Assembly: GCA_022376515.1 (NCBI GenBank) | Contig: WTXI01000035.1 | Location: 225,784 to 289,783, forward strand | Direction of reading: 5' to 3' | DNA length: 64,000 bases | Source: Lactifluus volemus | Taxonomy: Eukaryota > Basidiomycota > Agaricomycetes > Russulales > Russulaceae | Part shown: positions 25,372 through 39,096 of the stretch, piece after piece | Numbering within the stretch: position 1 is the first letter of the stretch | Layout: each line of letters starts with the position of its first letter | Notes under the pieces: model-generated | What the model saw: the letters and a program-made list of their open reading frames with translations, nothing else | Databases searched by the model: none | Told to the model about the DNA's origin: nothing | Made by a program: the position numbers and the translations under genes

Positions 25372-28300
25372 GTCACGTAGGTTAAAAAGAATTAAGGGGT
25401 GAGATGAGGGGGTGGGTTAAGCAAAGGGTGAAGGTGCATGGGATTCTTATGGGAAAGTGGGACGGATGCCCTTTTAAACCGACAACATGGCGGCAGAGGC
25501 AGTACTTAGAATTTCTGACTACATCGTCCCGGCGTCCTTTAAATCCGACAACATGGCGGAAGAGAACTTTGAGACAACATCTTCGTCCGAGTCACCAATA
25601 ACACGGGGGACAGACCCCACGCGGATGGCAGCAGGATGCTGAGCATGGATCAGAGCGCTGGCTAGCACCAGTGCAGGCAGCTGACACCGGCCATCTCCGT
25701 TTTTCACCAGCGCCGCTGAGTCGGCTTTTGCCCACAATCATCTCACTTCTGGCGTCTGACCGTCGGTTCATCTGACGCCCGTATCGCCGAATTCAGGTCA
25801 GCTGTAACAAAAAAGATTAGCAAGCACCCTGGTCCCTGTGAACACTCCCGTCGTACCGTCGCATGGCAGACCACTGGCAGTACAGGTGATACCCATTCAC
25901 GATGGCTTTCAAGTCACAAGATCCAACACACCATCCAGACGTGTGTGGGTTCCAAAGTCGTGGACTCGGAACGTGTAGCACGGCACAGACAAACGTGACG
26001 TTCCGTCATTTAGGCGAGCTACCTGCCAATCAGAGTCCATCGGCAGAAAATGCCATGGTGCTGTCTAACCCCAGAGGGCAAGAGAGTGCGGCCGTGGGTT
26101 GAAGAAATCATCGAAAATTGCACTGTAGACAGCTCAGGGGCACTTCTTGGGCCATCTACATGTCACCGATACTCATTTAACAGAACTGTACGAGGTAACT
26201 TATGACGGCGGAATTCTTTTCGATGGCAGGTCCCGAATGGCCATAAGCGCCCAACGATTGTCCCAGCCTGTGCGACTGTTATCAGTCTTATGCGATCGCT
26301 CCTGCTCTTACAGAGCCCCATTTCTCATATTTACTAGTATCGTACCAGTATAAGTTACTCATAATCTCAAGCGACTCAGTGTTTTCCTCTAAGTAAAATA
26401 ATCTGCGCTTGTATTTCAATTTGTAGTTGAATTTGCTATGCTTGCCTACTCGAGATAATGTCATCTTAACTCGGTCGTCGCACAGCAAGTGATGACTTTA
26501 TTAAGCGCCAACAAATATCACTGACAGAGGATGAAACCGCTGGCGCTTGTACTGAGCCAAATCCCTGGTTTTGCATTGGCGTGGGAAATGCCGCGGGTGC
26601 AAAGGAGCGCGATTCTCCCGGCTCGCCACCTTCCACAAGATATACCGCAGGCGTGTGTCCTGCCACGGTAATTTTCCGAAAGCATTACATCATTTGTATC
26701 ATCTGTATACAATTTCGCCCCTTACACTCATCGAGCCCTTCCTCTGAGGCAGGCCCCTGTTTCGTTTCTCCACTGTGTCACAAATTTGGATATATCTAAC
26801 GTCGATCGTCCCATAGACGATATTAAATCATTAAGTTACGGCGGCGGAAAGATACTAGGAAGCGCTGACGTCGGCGGTAACCTTGTTGCAGAGGTTGCCC
26901 CCTTGTCATGTGTATCGTTCGTGCAGGCACTAGTTACGAGACATAGTCCGGTTCATGGCTAACGCGACCGAAGAGGTTCAACTACATCCTTGGACTAAAC
27001 AACGCGACTAGCTTCTTCGAGCCCTGGCGAATCTGGCCGCCATGCATATCCGTGTTCATTACAACTGGTGCAGCAACATGCCACTGCTTCAAGAAATTTC
27101 AGACCAAGAAGAAGAGGGTGGACATGATACATTCAACAAGTTTCCCAGGCCCTCATGGCGTCGCTCCTAGTAAAGATGACTAGCTTCTAAGAACACTACT
27201 ACATTGCACCGATCGAACAAGGCTGTCCCTCGGCGACAAACAACGATCCTGATCCCGTGGGTGGCGGCGAAAGTATCAAAGGTTCGAATTGCGAATGCAT
27301 TCGCTGACTATAGCCTGGTCCAATCAAACCACCAGTTGGCAAGGCAGCGTGGCCGTTTGGGAAGGCTATCTGGCGCCCAAACCTGTGCGTATAGCAATTC
27401 GCATGTGCATGACTCCAAAGATGTGGCGACGTGGGTGTCCTGGATTCCGGATATCCTCAACACGTCAAGACGGCGGAGAGTGCGGCTGTCAGGCCATGTT
27501 GTTTATCTTACTTATTTTGGAAAGTCTTGTTCGGACTTGGCGGTGGCAACTTGCGGCGCCAGGCGCTGGTCACCTCGGAAGGCCCCCTGGTCACCTCGGA
27601 TAAGGTCTCATGGAAATCGTCTATGGACAACGACTCGAATCACTCTGCATGAAGCAGCTAACCACCCTTTTATGATCTCGATGTTGATCCACTCAATTAC
27701 CACTTGATCCGTCATGTGGTAGCGAGAGGCAACAACCCCCATTCTCCTTACGGTCACCAGGAACTTGACAATTTGAGCAGAGACAGACTCCAGCGTACAT
27801 CCACGTACCGCAGGTCTGACCTAGGCGACTCCGAGTCCACGGAGCCGTCTGCCTCGTACTGCCACCACACCTGACCGTACTGTGGGGATGATAGATGGAA
27901 ATGCGGTACGAAGGCACTTAGGCTAAGCTACACAGACGTGACCACACTTCATAGCCAGAATTGAGGCCGAAAGCGTCCGCGCAACTGCGTGGAGTGAAAG
28001 TTGGGGGCGTGATAAAGCTGACCACTGGCAGGTCTCATGACAATTAGGATGTCAGGGGCCAAGATTGACGCCCAGCAGCCTTCCTGTTTGAGGAAATTTC
28101 GACAGTCATTAGGCGCACAACACATGTGCTCTGTGGATTCGGCATCTGCCGCCAACAAACCTTGGACGCGCGTCCTTGACGAGACTTCCAGAGGCTGTTT
28201 CTGCGTCCGGGACGTTTGAAATTGTTTATTACTAATGGATAAACTACGATGGTTGTCTAGCTTAGGGCAGGGATGCTGGGTGGTCTGGACTTGTCGAAGC

Positions 28301-28690
28301 CTCCCTGCGAAGAGGGGTCCAGAACACCACCAAGAGAAATAAGTAACTCTGCTTGATGAATGCTCGGACAAAACCCGGGAGCAAGGGACTCGGATTGGGA
28401 TTGTATATACGCTTCTGAAGTTAGGGTAGCCATGACTCATCGCATCCGAGCAGAGCACGACCCGCAGAGCGGCATAGTGTCGACGATCGTGGTTCTGCGG
28501 GCCATTTGGCACAACTTGGGAAAGTTGGGGGAGAATCAATGTGTAGTGCATCGCCCGGGATGAAACGACCTCAACAGGGTACGGCCAATTACAAAAAGGG
28601 AGTAATAAAGAAAGGTCCAGTGTACGATGCAGGCTGGCGTTTCTTGGCGCAGGAACGCATAAGTAAGACAAGGGTCTGGACTAACTGTAC
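25372..28690. other. Arm B remainder, unresolved
   Basis: Mirrors 11.96-15.46 kb of arm A. Contains the partner of the short ORF (about 27001-27183, plus strand; ATG lost) and of the membrane-gene fragment (27949-28671, minus strand, open for 240 codons but without the first exon). No complete gene is recognised. Arm A has about 100 bp near 14870-14950 that arm B lacks. Confidence 0.35.
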
Positions 28691-30711
28691 TCAAGGAAGA
28701 ACCGCCGTGGGGCTTGGAATTCAATGTCGCCGATAATCGCAGCAATGCGCTTAAATTGTGGTGTGATTGCATTCTGTTCTCCGGTGTCGAATGGCGAACC
28801 CTGGGTGGCGTCCTGCGGGTACAACTTGAGCAACTCATCTATTTCTTCACTGCTTGCACCAGAAAGAATGGTCCTGGAAAGGTAATCGTGAAGTTCTGCA
28901 CCTGTCCTACAACCAGATGGTCAGCACAAATCTTGATTACGAAAGCGAGAATTTACGTGATATTGAGCGAAGGAAGGGCAAACATCGTTCCTTCGTCATC
29001 ACAATCACCTGTGACGAATGGGATGTCCGCGACTTTGCCATCTAGAACGAGCTTTTGAGGACTATGGGTTAAAAAGACGCCATCCACTCGAGGTTGCCAA
29101 GCAAGTGCAACAGACTGTTCGAATGACTTATCAGCAACTGCCACATTCCTACAATCCAAGGCACGTAAATACATCACGTACCTGATACGAGAAGATTGAT
29201 GGGGAATCACCCACTGCAGCTTTCAATGTCACATAGGGTACCGTGCGCAAACAAGAAAGGGTATCAGAGGAACCGGAACATCCAGTGCGATTGACGACGT
29301 CATCATAATATGGTTGACCCTAAAGAAAAGATTCCTCAGAAGCTCTGTAAAGGTGATTGGTGGTTCTCATACTTGAGTGATGTCACCGGTTCTAATAGGA
29401 GACCCAGATTACATGAAAGCCGCACGGAATAGGCCATCGGGGTTCCCGTAATTTGTTAGCATCTGAAGTGACACCGAAATTGCCCCAGCACTTTCGCCCC
29501 AGCTGACGAGAATCGAACAAAACGTTAGCGAAATGCATGGTAAAGCCAACCTACTACGCACATCGTCACTTTCGTGGGATCGCCACCAAACGCACCAATA
29601 TATTTTTGTATCCAGCTCAGCGCCATACGCTCTGTAAAGCCGATGTCTAAGGCCTAGACCATTTTTGGGGTGGAAAACACGCACGATCATGCAACCCGAG
29701 ATTGCCTACGCCAGCATCTTTGACTTCTTTACTCGCTAGAAACCCGAATGCTATGATGCAAGATGGACTCGGATATCGAAAAACCGTAATGGGACATTCA
29801 ACTGCGTACCTGAAACCCTGAGATCATAATGAGATCAACTAGGCAACGCAAATGCAAGTTTGACTCACCGATAATTCATGCTCGCATAAATGATAGGCTC
29901 TCCTAGTTCAATCGAGCGTAAAACTATTTCAGTTGCATTAGGGCTAAATATATATCAATCTCATCTAAATTGAATGAGGAAGGAAAACCGAACTTCTCCG
30001 TTGTGCCAACTTCGAAGCCTCCTATGAAACAATAAACCGTAGTTAGTGATGCGGCAAGTCTAAAGAATAACTTGAAAAGCAGTTTGCACTCATCTGACCT
30101 CCGTATATCCACTATTATATTATACTTCTGGTCAGAGCAAGTTATAGAAAGCTGATACCTGGACATACTGCTACGACGGGAAGATTCGCACCGGGTTCAG
30201 CAACGGCGGGTGCAAAGACATTAAGCGTTAAACCTGCATCATGATGGGTGTGATGAGTGTCGTTCGTTATGAGACGGAGATGAACGATTTCCATACAATC
30301 TTCACTGTCCGGAGTTGTTGCTGATAAATTGAATTTCAGAAGAAAATCTGCCGTCTGCTTGGGGAAAGTCGTTAGACTATTGATCGCAGGAAACGCCTGT
30401 TGGGGACAAGGATGACCGAAGGTGGAAGCATTATGCATCCCGGTATAGGGACCGAGCCCTCGGGGAAGACGGAAACGTAGGTCACCGACACTGTTTGTTG
30501 GTGATCAGGTGCCAAATAAGGCGGCTCAAGGTAACCTTACGTACGGTGGTTGCGCAAACGGTATGCCAAGAAACTTGTTTATGCCGTCGGATGTCGTACC
30601 TATAAATGCTCCATTGTCCAGTGTGACAGTTGGCAAGGCGATATCCAGTTTGGCTAATACCATGGGCATCACAGAGCAAAGAATTAAAAAGGATGACTTG
30701 AGGGAGCCCAT
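28691..30711 (-). pseudogene. CE2: carboxylesterase pseudogene, truncated at arm-B breakpoint
   Basis: Same family and exon pattern as CE1. Signal peptide MGSLKSSFLILCSVMPMVLA, GIPFAQPP, the 8-nt microexon (GGTTTCAG), GESAG nucleophile and CDDEG acid are all present with good splice sites. Two lesions. First, a stop codon (TAA, 29409-29411 on the minus strand) replaces the Gln of the MQSG motif just after the nucleophile elbow. Second, the 3' end is lost: coding sequence stops within RRFFL at about 28691, where arm B begins, so the catalytic histidine exons are gone. It is otherwise close to CE1 and may be its parent or sister copy. Confidence 0.88.
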
Positions 30712-31579
30712 TCTTGCGGACGAGAACTATCTCTGAAGGAAAAGTCCTGAAAGAGGGCGGACATTTTAAGCATTTATGACTTGTCCGCATGACCCCCGGG
30801 ATCAATCAGAATCGAGCGTAACATGTCCGTGATACTGCCTCTCGCAGCACTCGGCTGTCTAATTCAAGGTGGCCACTTACCAATCCTGCCTTCTTTTCAA
30901 CGACGTGGTTGACGTCGACGCACATTGCCGTTCATTGTCTACCAATATTGCTGACCACATCCCGAGACGAGCGGCATCGCAGAAGATTCGTGAACGCCAA
31001 GTGACGTTGATAGTACTAGTCACTGCCGACTCGGAGAACGATACCAAGTGAATCCAATATCACGATGCTTGGCACAGTGTAGTGTGAGGAGCCCAGGATC
31101 GTATTTCCTGGTTGTCACCTGGGGCCCATCCGAGTAAAGGTATGGCTCCGAATCCGTCAAGATGTACAGTTTCGGAGACGGCGCAAGTCCAAGAATCCAC
31201 CGCCCTGTTGAACCTCCGAGTCACGCAGTTGCACGTTGCCCCGAGCAGAACTGAATGCAGGTCGAAGATGCCGATGAATGCCACTGGATCGGGTGGAAGA
31301 CATATTCCTGACAAACCAATAATGACAGAAAAAAAATGAGAACACCAACTCGACCGCACTGCTCCCGAGCATCAAAATGTGTGGTGGCTGCGGAGCGCTA
31401 ACAGTGCGCGCACCCGGTCCGGAGAGAGCCGCAAAATCCCACGCGAACCCGATGAAATGGCACAAATACCCCACCTCAATTGAGGTCGGTCGGTCGATCA
31501 CTAGCTCACTGGCCGTTTTCAATAACTCTCTCTGTTTCAGCATTAGTTACTTCCCCACAGCTTATCCATGCTACTAGTA
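30712..31579. other. Intergenic between CE2 and CE3
   Basis: A 128-codon minus-strand ORF (31543-31157) has a hydrophobic patch but no family signature. Nothing firm. Confidence 0.4.
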
Positions 31580-33987
31580 CTAGTATTGGGAAAGGGAGAG
31601 TTTGGTAAGGTAGTTAATCGCATGCACGCGGAACGTGTCTTGCGTGATCTTCGTGGTGCCCGGTGTGGGAAGGAAGGTCATTAGCTGCGGTGACGAGGGG
31701 GTATATCGCGGCCATCGTGGACTCGACCCGCCATTCGGGTCCGAATTTGTTGCAAAGTGGATCAAGTAGTCCATTAGCTCTCCCGGACCGTACGTGAACC
31801 TCAAATCCGAGCCATGCACGGAACCAATAACCGGCAGATTCTTCAGGCGCTTACTAACTATACCGGATAAACGAGGTGTAAGGACAAGGGGCGACAGAAT
31901 TACGATATATGAGTGCAACGCACGGTAGGACCATGTCTTCTGTTTTCCCGAGCGATGCCGAAGGAAGAAGCGCCGTGGGGCTTGGAACACCAAGTCCCCG
32001 AGAATTGCAGAGATGCGCTTAAATTGTGGTGTGATCGCATTCTGATCACCAGTGCCGAACGGCGAGCCCCGAGCGATGTCCTGGGGGTACATCGTAAGTA
32101 GCTTATCTATTTCGGCACTGGTTGCGTTCTGAAAATAATATTTGGCAAGGTATTCGTGAAGTTCATCAGTGGTCCTGAAAGCAGACGATCAGAACAACGA
32201 ATCACGGGTCTTACCGGATACTTACGTGATATTGACAGAATAGAGGGCAAATAGGGTCCCTTCATCATCACAATCGCTTGTGATGAATGGGATGTCTGCG
32301 ATTTTGCCTCGTAGAACAAGCTTTTGAGGTTCTTCAGCCAAAAAATGGCCATCCACCTGAGGTTTCCAGGCAAGATCAAGTGACTGTTCAAACAAGATCA
32401 GCGACTGCGAGTTTCGGATCATCCCCACACTATAACTCCGTGACATACCTGATACCCGAGGAGTGGCGGGGATCTATTTATTGCAGTTTTCAATGTTGCA
32501 TAGGGTACCGTGCGCAAACAAGAAAGGGTATCAGAGGAGCCAGAGCATCCAGTACGACTGACGAGGTCGTCGTAATATGGTTGGCCCTAAAGGAAATATT
32601 CCTCAGAAGCTCTGTAAAGGTGGTTGTTCTCGTACTTGAGTGATGTCACCAGTTTCAACAGGAGACCCAGATTGCATGAAAGCCGCACGGAATAGGCCAT
32701 GGGGGTTCCCATTATTTGCTAGCATCTGAAGTGACACCGAAACTGCCCCAGCACTTTCACCCCAGCTAACGAAAACCAAAAAGGGATGTCAGTGAAATAC
32801 ATGAGAAGCTAGATGGCCCCAGGGACGTACATCGTGACTTTTTTGGGATCGCCGCCAAAAATGAAAATGTATTTTTGTATCCACTTGAGCGCCAGGCGCT
32901 CTGAAAAACGGTGGATTGAGACCTCGTGCTCTGCTTTACGGTAGAAGTACGCACGATCATGCAATCCGAGATTGCCTACGCCAGCATCTTTGACTTCTTT
33001 ACCCGCCAGAAAACCAAGTGCTGTGATGCAAGATAGGTCTCTTAAGGAAATAAACGGGTATTCGGGCGGAGCATACCTGAAAGCCTGAAAAATAATTAGA
33101 TGAAACAGAGAACTGGAACAAGTTATACATACCGATAATTCATGCTCACATAAACGACAGGCTCCCTCAGCTCACTCGAGCGTGAAACTATGGCGCTTCC
33201 GTCGTACCTATAAATATTTATTAATCAGATGAAAGCTTAATAAATAAGCGAAACAAACATATCCGCTGAACCTAGCTGAAAGCCACCTGCAGGGAAAAAA
33301 ATCGCAGTCGATATGATGACAAGTCTGAAAGCAGATTACATTAATCTCACCTCCGTGTATCCACTTTTGTTAATAAGTAGGTTGTGACGGTTAGCACCAG
33401 TGATAGAAAGCCAATGGTTGAGTACATACTGCTACCACGGGAAGATTCGCATCGGGTCTAGCATCGGCAGGTACAAGGACATTAATCGTTAAGCCTGAAA
33501 AGTGGGATGAGGAACGCTCCTTTTGAGAAAGAATTGAACGGTCTACGCACAGTCTTCACTTTCCGGTGCTGTGTCCGTGACATTCGAGCTCGGAAGATAC
33601 TCTAGCGTCTCCGTGGGTAACCCGCTTGGAAGGGCCGATAAACTCTTCTGTTGAGGACAACGATGGCCGAATACGGATGCATTATATACTATGTCCCTAT
33701 AGGGGCCGTGTTCTTGGGGAAGACGGAAACGCAGGTCACCAATACTGTTCGCCGGGGATGTAATACGTGCAGTAGGTCAGTCGAGGCAAACAAGGGATAG
33801 GCCAAAGCAACGTTACGGACGGTGGTTTAGCAAATGGTATGCCAAGGAACTTGGTTATGCCGTTGGATGTCGTGCCTATAAATGTCCCGTTGTCAAGTTT
33901 AACGGTGGTAGCGATATTTATATGAATTGCTGAGACGGTGGAGATCACAGCGCAGAGAGCGACAAGAGATGCCTGGAGGAAGCCCAT
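31580..33987 (-). CDS. CE3: secreted type-B carboxylesterase/lipase, intact
   Basis: COesterase-family alpha/beta-hydrolase with the same exon architecture as CE1, including the 13-nt exon and an 8-nt microexon (GCTTTCAG, near 33108). Reading through all splice sites I found no stop or phase break. Signal peptide MGFLQASLVALCAVISTVSA. Oxyanion loop WIHGGGF (His replaces the Tyr of CE1), GESAG nucleophile, CDDEG acid, GSVHGSD histidine, and the C-terminus ends normally with a TAG at 31580-31582. It is clearly diverged from CE1/CE2. It starts 673 bp from the STAND receptor on the opposite strand, giving a divergent pair that may share a promoter region. Confidence 0.87.
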
Positions 33988-34659
33988 TCTCGAGAACTGC
34001 GAGCCAAGGGAGAAAGAATGCTGAGACCAGGGGCCTTAAATACTCAAGATTTCCACAAGTCGATCATCTGAAATTATGACGCCGCGGAACTTGCAGTGGG
34101 TAATTGAGTGGCTTCTGACCATCTCTGGTCCCTTTTCACGAAGTGTCGTTCCTTCTTATTTCTTTGAAATAGTCCGCGTAAGGCAAAATGTTAATAAACT
34201 AAAGTCAGTCGTGTATAGCTTACTAGTAGTAGCGAACTTGAAGTCCTTCACTTTGGCATCGTGTTGATCGATAAATTAAAAGGGTCAGTAGATCAGCCGA
34301 GGGTTTCAGAGCACATATTACGACGAGCAATCTTGAAACCTGCCCTGTTTCAGGTCTGCCCATGGATTCAATTGGATTACGAAAAACCATGCGCGAACCT
34401 CTGATCAGGTGATCAGTGGGTAGTGATGAGTCAGCGCTATCTGGCTCCGCAGGTCGGACCGGCAGCATCTGCAATCCGGGTTACTGTGGATACAGTAATT
34501 TCGTTAGGACAGAGGAAGCTTTTCCTGTCCTACCCAACTCCTGGCTCGGCTATACCGTATTTTCGTCGGTGAGAGTGTAATACACTGGCAGACCTAACCC
34601 CGCCAATCCCGGGCCGGGCCTTCTAGGCTCTGCCTATTGCGGTCAGCCACCCTCTTATC
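33988..34659. promoter_or_regulatory. Shared intergenic region between CE3 and STAND receptor
   Basis: A 672 bp divergent interval separates the start codons of CE3 (minus) and the receptor (plus). No ORF of note. It must hold both core promoters. I see no clear TATA box, so bidirectional control is inference. Confidence 0.4.
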
Positions 34660-37600
34660 ATGATTATTAGCTCCTCCCACTCAAGCCCTATGTCTCAAAC
34701 CTCTTCCGCGAATGCAGACTATCCCAACTTTCAATCCATCTTTGATGATGCCGTGAAAGCGTATGATGAGAAAACCAAGGGAAATATTACAGAGAATCAT
34801 TTACTTGCAATGCTTGCGCCATGCAAGTCCGCAAATGACGTACTCACTGTCCTTCACCAGAAAGAAAATACCCTCAGTACATCCATTAACGGCACCGAGA
34901 GTATCACAAAGTGGATTACACCGACGATACATGTTCTCTGCGCATTCTCTGCCGCCATAGCCCAAGGCGTTGGCCTCGTGAGTCTCAGCTTGTTTACTTC
35001 TTCGGAATCAATGGCCTCATGTATGTTTTCAGGTATTCCCGCCAGCAAATGTGATCTCCGCTGGAATTGGAGTCCTCCTCTCGGTCAGTACATGCCTTTT
35101 CCCCTTTGGATATGCTATTGTAACGCCTAAGCCTTTAGGCGGCCAAAGATGTTAAGACCAGCCAAGAAATACTCGCCACTCTCTTCGCTCGTATCAAAAG
35201 CTTTTTCGCTCGTCTTGAGATTTACATCGAAGTCCCGCCGACTGCGGCTATGAAACGAATAATCGCAGAGATCATGGCAGAAGTACTCACTATCCTTGCA
35301 ATCGCAACAAAGGAGATCAAACGACCAGCAGCGAGTGAGATTTTAGTTGGAATATACATCGCCTTGGCTCACATCCTTTCAGTGAGATATTTGAAGAAGT
35401 TGACTGGGAACAGAGACGTCGAAGATGCACTCCAGAAGTTAGACACACTGACGCAGGAGGAGGCCCGGATGGCGCAAGCGGAGCTCAGAAGGATCACCCA
35501 CAACATCGAGCGTTTGTGATCTATACCATCTACTGTTCCTTGCGACGCTTACGTACCCATCCTGATAGGTAACCAGCTCCGCGAGAGTCTTCGAACATGG
35601 CTTTCTCCATCAGACCCATCTACAAATCATAACATCGCATATGATGCTCACCACAAGGGAACAGCAGAATGGTTCTTTCAAGGTAGAATCTTTAAAGCAT
35701 GGAAGTCAACTGGTTCCCTCTTATGGATTCATGGTAAACGTATGTTCCCCTTGATACCACCATCCGAATCTCCTTAATGGTCTTTCGATTCAATAGCGGG
35801 CTCAGGGAAGAGTGTTATCTGGTTCGTCGTTACTGGACTCTTCTCATAGTCAAACTCACGTAGTTGTGTAGCTCTGCGATCATAGAAGATATCATGGCCC
35901 TGCGCGACACTGAAAGGACCTTCGTAGCGTATTTCTATTTTGATTTTCGGCATACGAACAAGCAAAACCGTCAAGATCTGCTCCATTCCCTCCTTACTCA
36001 ACTTTCTACCCATTCCGACCACTGTTGTGATCTTCTTTCCGACCTTTATTTGAAACACGATCGTGGATCAAGGAGGCCTAGTGATGGCGCAATGGTTGAA
36101 TGCCTGAAAGAAATGCTCTCGACTGCGTCTCGTGACCCTACTTACATTATCATCGACGCCCTCGATGAATGTCCACACACTTCTGGGATCACGTCTCCCC
36201 GAGAACACGTCCTCAACCTTATGAAAGAACTTGTTGAACTTGGCCTCCGAAATCTACACATCTGTGCTACCAGTCGGCCAGAAATTGACATCCGGTCTAC
36301 CCTTGAGCCCTTGACACAAAATCGCGTGTGCCTTCAAAATGAAAACGGACAAAAGGAGGACATTGTCAAGTATGTTCACTCTGTGGTTTCTTCGGACAGA
36401 GCGATGCGGAGATGGAAAGAGGAGGACAAGAATCTGGTTATTCAGACGCTATCAGAGAAAGCGGATGGAATGTAAGGCCATTCTTTCACAATTCGCAATG
36501 ACGTTCTGACGCCATCATTACTTAGGTTCCGCTGGGTGTTTTGTCAATTGGAAATCCTTCGTCAATGTCTCCCACCAAGTGTGCGGAGCATTCTCGATCA
36601 ATTGCCCAAAAGTCTGGATGAGACATACCTCCGTATATTAAAGGGGATTAATGAAGCGAACCAAGAGCTGGCTCTTCGATTGCTACAATGCCTTACGGTT
36701 GCTGCCCGCCCACTGCGTGTCGAGGAACTGGCGGAAGTGCTTGCGGTTGACTTCAAAGCAGAAGGGATGCCTATTCTGAACCCAGATCTGCGCTGGGAAG
36801 GCCAGGAAGATGCCGTCTTTGCGGCATGTTCTACGTTGGTCAGTGTTGCGGATGAAGGCCCAGGTGACGCCAGGGTGGTCCAGTTTTCACACTTCTCCGT
36901 AAAGGAGTTCCTCACATCGGATCGGCTTGCCGCATCAAGTGCGGACGTCTCATGCTATCATATTCCACTTGTTTCAGCACAAATGACTCTTGCGCAGGCT
37001 TGCTTGGCGGTCTTGCTCCGATTGGACCAACGTGTTGACAGAGACTGCATCAAAAGCTTCCCGCTGGCTAGATATGCCGCCGAATACTGGGTGAAGCATG
37101 CCCAGTTCGAGAATGTTTCGCCACGGATTAAGGATGCAATGGAACGTCTGTTTGACGTGGACAAGCCACACTACGCAACTTGGCTATGGATACATGATCC
37201 AGATCAATGGCTCGGGATTTGGGGGTCCATGATTACGTTGTACCCAGAGAAACCCAAAGCACCACCTCTGTACTACGCTGCACGACTCGGCTTTCTAGAC
37301 TTGGTAAAATATCTGGTCACAAAATATCCAGAGGACTTGAACGACAAGGGTGGCTCCCGTGGGACCCCACTGCATGCCGCATTGTGGGGAAAACACGACG
37401 AGGTTTCAATCTTTCTCCTTTCACATGTCACTGAGGTGAACGCCAGAAATAACATCGGCCTCACTCCGCTGCACATATCGGCAACTCTTGGAAAACTCGA
37501 GTTGTCTCGAATGCTACTTGAGCGCAATGCCGAAGTCAATGCCCGAGCCGACGATGGTTCCACTCCGCTGAGCCATACAGTGAGTAGAGGAAATCTCGAG

Positions 37601-38344
37601 CTGGCTCAAATACTACTTGAGCACAATGCCGACACCAATGTCCAACGCGATCACCGTACAACTCCGCTACACCTGGCGGCCTATCAGGGAAACCTCGAGT
37701 TATCTCGAATACTACTTGAGCATAATGCTCAAGTCAATGCCCAAAATCATAATTGTTCGACCCCACTGCACGAGGCTACAATGGCCCTGCGGGAGAACCC
37801 GGAGTTGGTCCGAATGCTAGCTGAACACAATGCCGACGTCCACGCCCGAGACAGTAACCATGGTTTCACTCCGCTACATATTGCGGTGACCAGTAGACAC
37901 ATCAAATCAGCTCGAATTCTACTCGAGCACAATGCTGAAGTCGATGCTCGTGAAGAAAAGGAAGGTTGGACCCTGCTGCACGGGATGGCGTCCGATGGAC
38001 AAATTGAGTTGGCTCGAATGCTACTCGAGTACAATGCCGACATCAATGCCCGATCCGTTCATGGTTGTACTCCGCTGCACGTGGCAGCATACCGAGGACA
38101 CACCGACATGGCTCGATTGCTATTGGAGCACCATGCAGAAGTAAACGCTCCGGATAACAACGGGCTGGTCCCGTTACATTATGCATCCAGCGCCGGCCAG
38201 CTTGAAGTCGTGCAGTTATTACTGGAGTCTGGCGCGGATCTGCACGCCTGCGACCATTCAGGCAACACCCCATCTCAGCTAGCTTCAGCTGAGGGGCGGG
38301 AAGAGATTGTACGATTTTTGTCTCAGTACGCAGCCGAGAAGTAG
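34660..38344 (+). CDS. STAND/NLR receptor: Goodbye-NACHT-ankyrin repeats
   Basis: Fungal NOD-like receptor, a signal-transducing ATPase of the kind used in non-self recognition and regulated cell death. Seven exons: 34660-34977, 35033-35083, 35139-35511, 35569-35739, 35797-35821, 35872-36471 and 36526-38344. They sum to 3357 nt (1118 aa), in phase. The N-terminus matches the fungal STAND Goodbye domain (FQSIFDDAVKAYDEKTKGNI, then ITKWITPTIHVLCAFSAAI, PPANVISAGIGVLL). P-loop GKPGSGKS at about residues 303-310, Walker B YIIIDALDE at about 403-411, and the usual post-NACHT helical region (FRWVFCQLEILRQ, LDETYLRIL, VQFSHFSVKEFL). From about residue 757 there are eleven ankyrin repeats of the TPLHxAA type, most with LLEHNAxVNA, to the end. 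A second Met at 34690 is an alternative start. The highly alike repeats could change number by recombination. Confidence 0.95.
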
Positions 38345-39096
38345 TCGTAATAGTATGACCTGTAGTACAATTGGGTGTCTGTGGGGAAAACCATACTAGT
38401 ACCAGGCTCAGCGGCGTGCCCGAGGTGGTGGGCCCTGCCAAACTGAATTGACGCAAAGTCGCCATAATCATAATATGATGGATAGGGAAACACTGGAAAG
38501 ATAATAATGGGTTCAGCCGACAACATACAATCAAAAACTATTACACGGGTAACACAGCAAAAAATGTTACAAGACTATTCGGTACTAGTATCAGTCCGAG
38601 TCGCTCTGAATCAGGCTACGGCGTCATCAGTCTAGGCACCCATCCTTACCTTTCAGGGCCGCTGTCACAAGTTCATTGGCCCAACGTTGTCCATTGAGCG
38701 GTTGCCTACTAGTAAGCCAATAGTACCAAGAGTACTACAGTAGTAGTATAATCATGATGCATCTGAGTCAGCTGTGATGGCCGGTGCTAGGTTAATCCTT
38801 ACTGAACATTCTACACTATTATAATGCGCCCACAAATATTGGGCCTGAGAGTTGTGCTTGGCCTTATTCAAGTTGGCACATCTAGGCATGCCATTATCGT
38901 AGCCCTAGCCTTAGCCTCCATTTCGTGTTATACCAAGTCACAACATAAGCTGTTGGGCAAAACAGAAAACAGAGTCGAAATTTCAAGAAATCCAGTGTTC
39001 ATACGAGTACGAATACGCATCATAATAAACTGACCTCCATCAAGCCACGGAACAAAACTTACTACCGTCGAACAACCGGTAGGGATTCCACACCCC
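38345..39096. other. 3' flank of receptor and left end of tandem duplication
   Basis: From about 38725 the sequence is repeated at about 50705 onward, marking the downstream flank of the CE4/CE5 duplication unit. It is rich in TACTAGTA and CTACAGTA motifs. No gene. Confidence 0.5.

Larger units (their letters stand above)
22637..28690 (-). repeat. Inverted repeat arm B (6.05 kb)
   Basis: Reverse-complement partner of arm A; see the shared landmarks there. The outer end at about 28690 joins directly to coding sequence of CE2 (inside the RRFFL segment), so it is a true rearrangement breakpoint. Arm B retains the functional Msp1 copy. Confidence 0.92.
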
